From contig CAVWQS010000010.1 of NCBI GenBank assembly GCA_963757155.1, positions 62,001-126,000 on the forward strand: a DNA stretch of 64,000 bases, read 5' to 3'. Shown in pieces: positions 63,400 to 64,000 of this stretch; position 1 is the first letter of the stretch, and every line of letters starts with the position of its first letter. The translations under genes were made by a program, and so were the position numbers. Under the pieces are notes generated by a model, which was given only the letters and a program-made list of their open reading frames with translations, did not search any database and was not told the DNA's origin. The stretch comes from DASXQK01 sp963757155 (GTDB taxonomy: Bacteria > Pseudomonadota > Alphaproteobacteria > Dongiales > Dongiaceae).

Positions 63400-64000
63400 A
63401 GACCTCCTCGAGGCGCTGGGCGATGTTGGCCCAGTCGTAGCGCCTCGCCACCGCCGCGCGCCCCGCCTGGCCCATCCGGACCAGATTGCCCGGCTGGGCC
63501 AGCATCTCCGTCAGGCGCTCGGCGAAGGCCGCGGCCTCCGGCGGGGCGGCGAGGCCGGCGCCATCGGCCACCACCTCGCGCCAGATATTGACCCGGTCGG
63601 AGATCAGCACCGGCAGGCCACAGGCCATGGCCTCGACCACGGCGATGCCGAAATTCTCGCTGTAGGAGGGCAGCAGGAAGATGCTCGCATCGGCGAAGGC
63701 GGCGAGCTTGTCCTGGCCCTGGAGCATGCCGACGAAGCTGGTGCGTGGCGCAATGCCCGCCTCCTCGACGAAACGACGGGCCTCGGCCAGATAGCCGCCA
63801 TCGGGGCCGGCGATGACCAGATGCAGATCCTCGCGCTTCAGCCGGCCGACGGCCGCCGCCAGCACGTCGAGTCCCTTCTTGAAATTGATCCGCCCGAGGA
63901 ACAGCAGGATCTGGCGGTTGCCGATCTCGGGATGGCGCTCGCGGAAGCTGCCCTTGGCGGGCAGCCGGGCATATTCGCCGGGATCGAGCCCATTGGGGAT
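63362..64000 (-). CDS. Glycosyltransferase family 1/4, partial (5' end outside window)
   Basis: C-terminal part, at least 212 residues, of a GT-B glycosyltransferase: IPNGLDPGEYARLPAKG, LLFLGRINFKKGLDVLAAAVG, and the ExFG-type region SYSENFGIAVVEAMACGLPVLISD, where the Glu binds the donor nucleotide. It stops at 63362 and overlaps the start of the downstream glycosyltransferase frame. The N-terminal half is beyond the window. Confidence 0.92.
   Translation of the reverse strand: MPNGLDPGEYARLPAKGSFRERHPEIGNRQILLFLGRINFKKGLDVLAAAVGRLKREDLHLVIAGPDGGYLAEARRFVEEAGIAPRTSFVGMLQGQDKLAAFADASIFLLPSYSENFGIAVVEAMACGLPVLISDRVNIWREVVADGAGLAAPPEAAAFAERLTEMLAQPGNLVRMGQAGRAAVARRYDWANIAQRLEEVYAAIIAGKRDFG

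Overview
The window reads as chromosomal DNA of a GC-rich alphaproteobacterium, probably near Rhodospirillales. This rests on an almost complete hopanoid (hpn) gene set, several ABC uptake systems with LacI or GntR regulators, an E. coli-type cytochrome bd operon, MmcB and HpnM/HpnN homologues. The genus is inference. I saw no tRNA, rRNA, CRISPR array or prophage.

Layout. 0.2-9.2 kb: two sugar-type uptake loci. One is a LacI regulator plus a binding protein behind a clear operator/promoter; the other is a GntR/FCD regulator divergent from a binding protein, two permeases and an ATPase. A truncated IS630 copy lies between them. 9.2-16 kb: a small glycine-zipper lipoprotein, an orphan amino-acid-type binding protein, a large DUF6600-like secreted protein with a Gln-rich tail, a ClC channel and UppP. 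16.4-19.4 kb: cydP-cydA-cydB-cydX, both small subunits being short genes. 19.8-37.2 kb: a catabolic island with ATP-dependent hydantoinase/oxoprolinase halves (hyuA, hyuB) around a branched-chain-amino-acid-type ABC transporter, then a dimethylglycine/sarcosine-dehydrogenase-like flavoprotein, a RidA protein, a class III aminotransferase, a Gfo/Idh/MocA oxidoreductase, a polar-amino-acid-type transporter and a GntR/FCD regulator. Three copies of one operator (core TTGTGATCAC) sit at the control regions of all five transcription units, so the island looks like one regulon. This is my best candidate for an undescribed system. 37.4-59.2 kb: hopanoid genes hpnA-B-C-D-E, shc, hpnG, then hpnH-ispH, hpnN, hpnK-J-I, hpnM and ispA. 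Together they supply farnesyl diphosphate, squalene, hopene and extended/glycosylated hopanoids, plus transport. An IS4-family element with 16-bp inverted ends and a 10-bp target duplication sits between hpnN and hpnK. 59.5-64 kb: an SRPBCC protein, tryptophan 2,3-dioxygenase, MtgA, MmcB and two glycosyltransferases, the last cut by the window edge.

Two window-wide properties matter to a reader. First, about fifteen single-base frame breaks interrupt otherwise well-conserved genes (sugar binding protein, MalG-like permease, ATPase, flavoprotein, hpnA, hpnC, hpnG, hpnN, hpnM and others). Most are corrected by removing or adding one base, which points to sequence errors or very recent decay. 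Second, intergenic gaps are loaded with GC-rich repeat families, some of which run into gene starts or ends (hpnA, hpnK).
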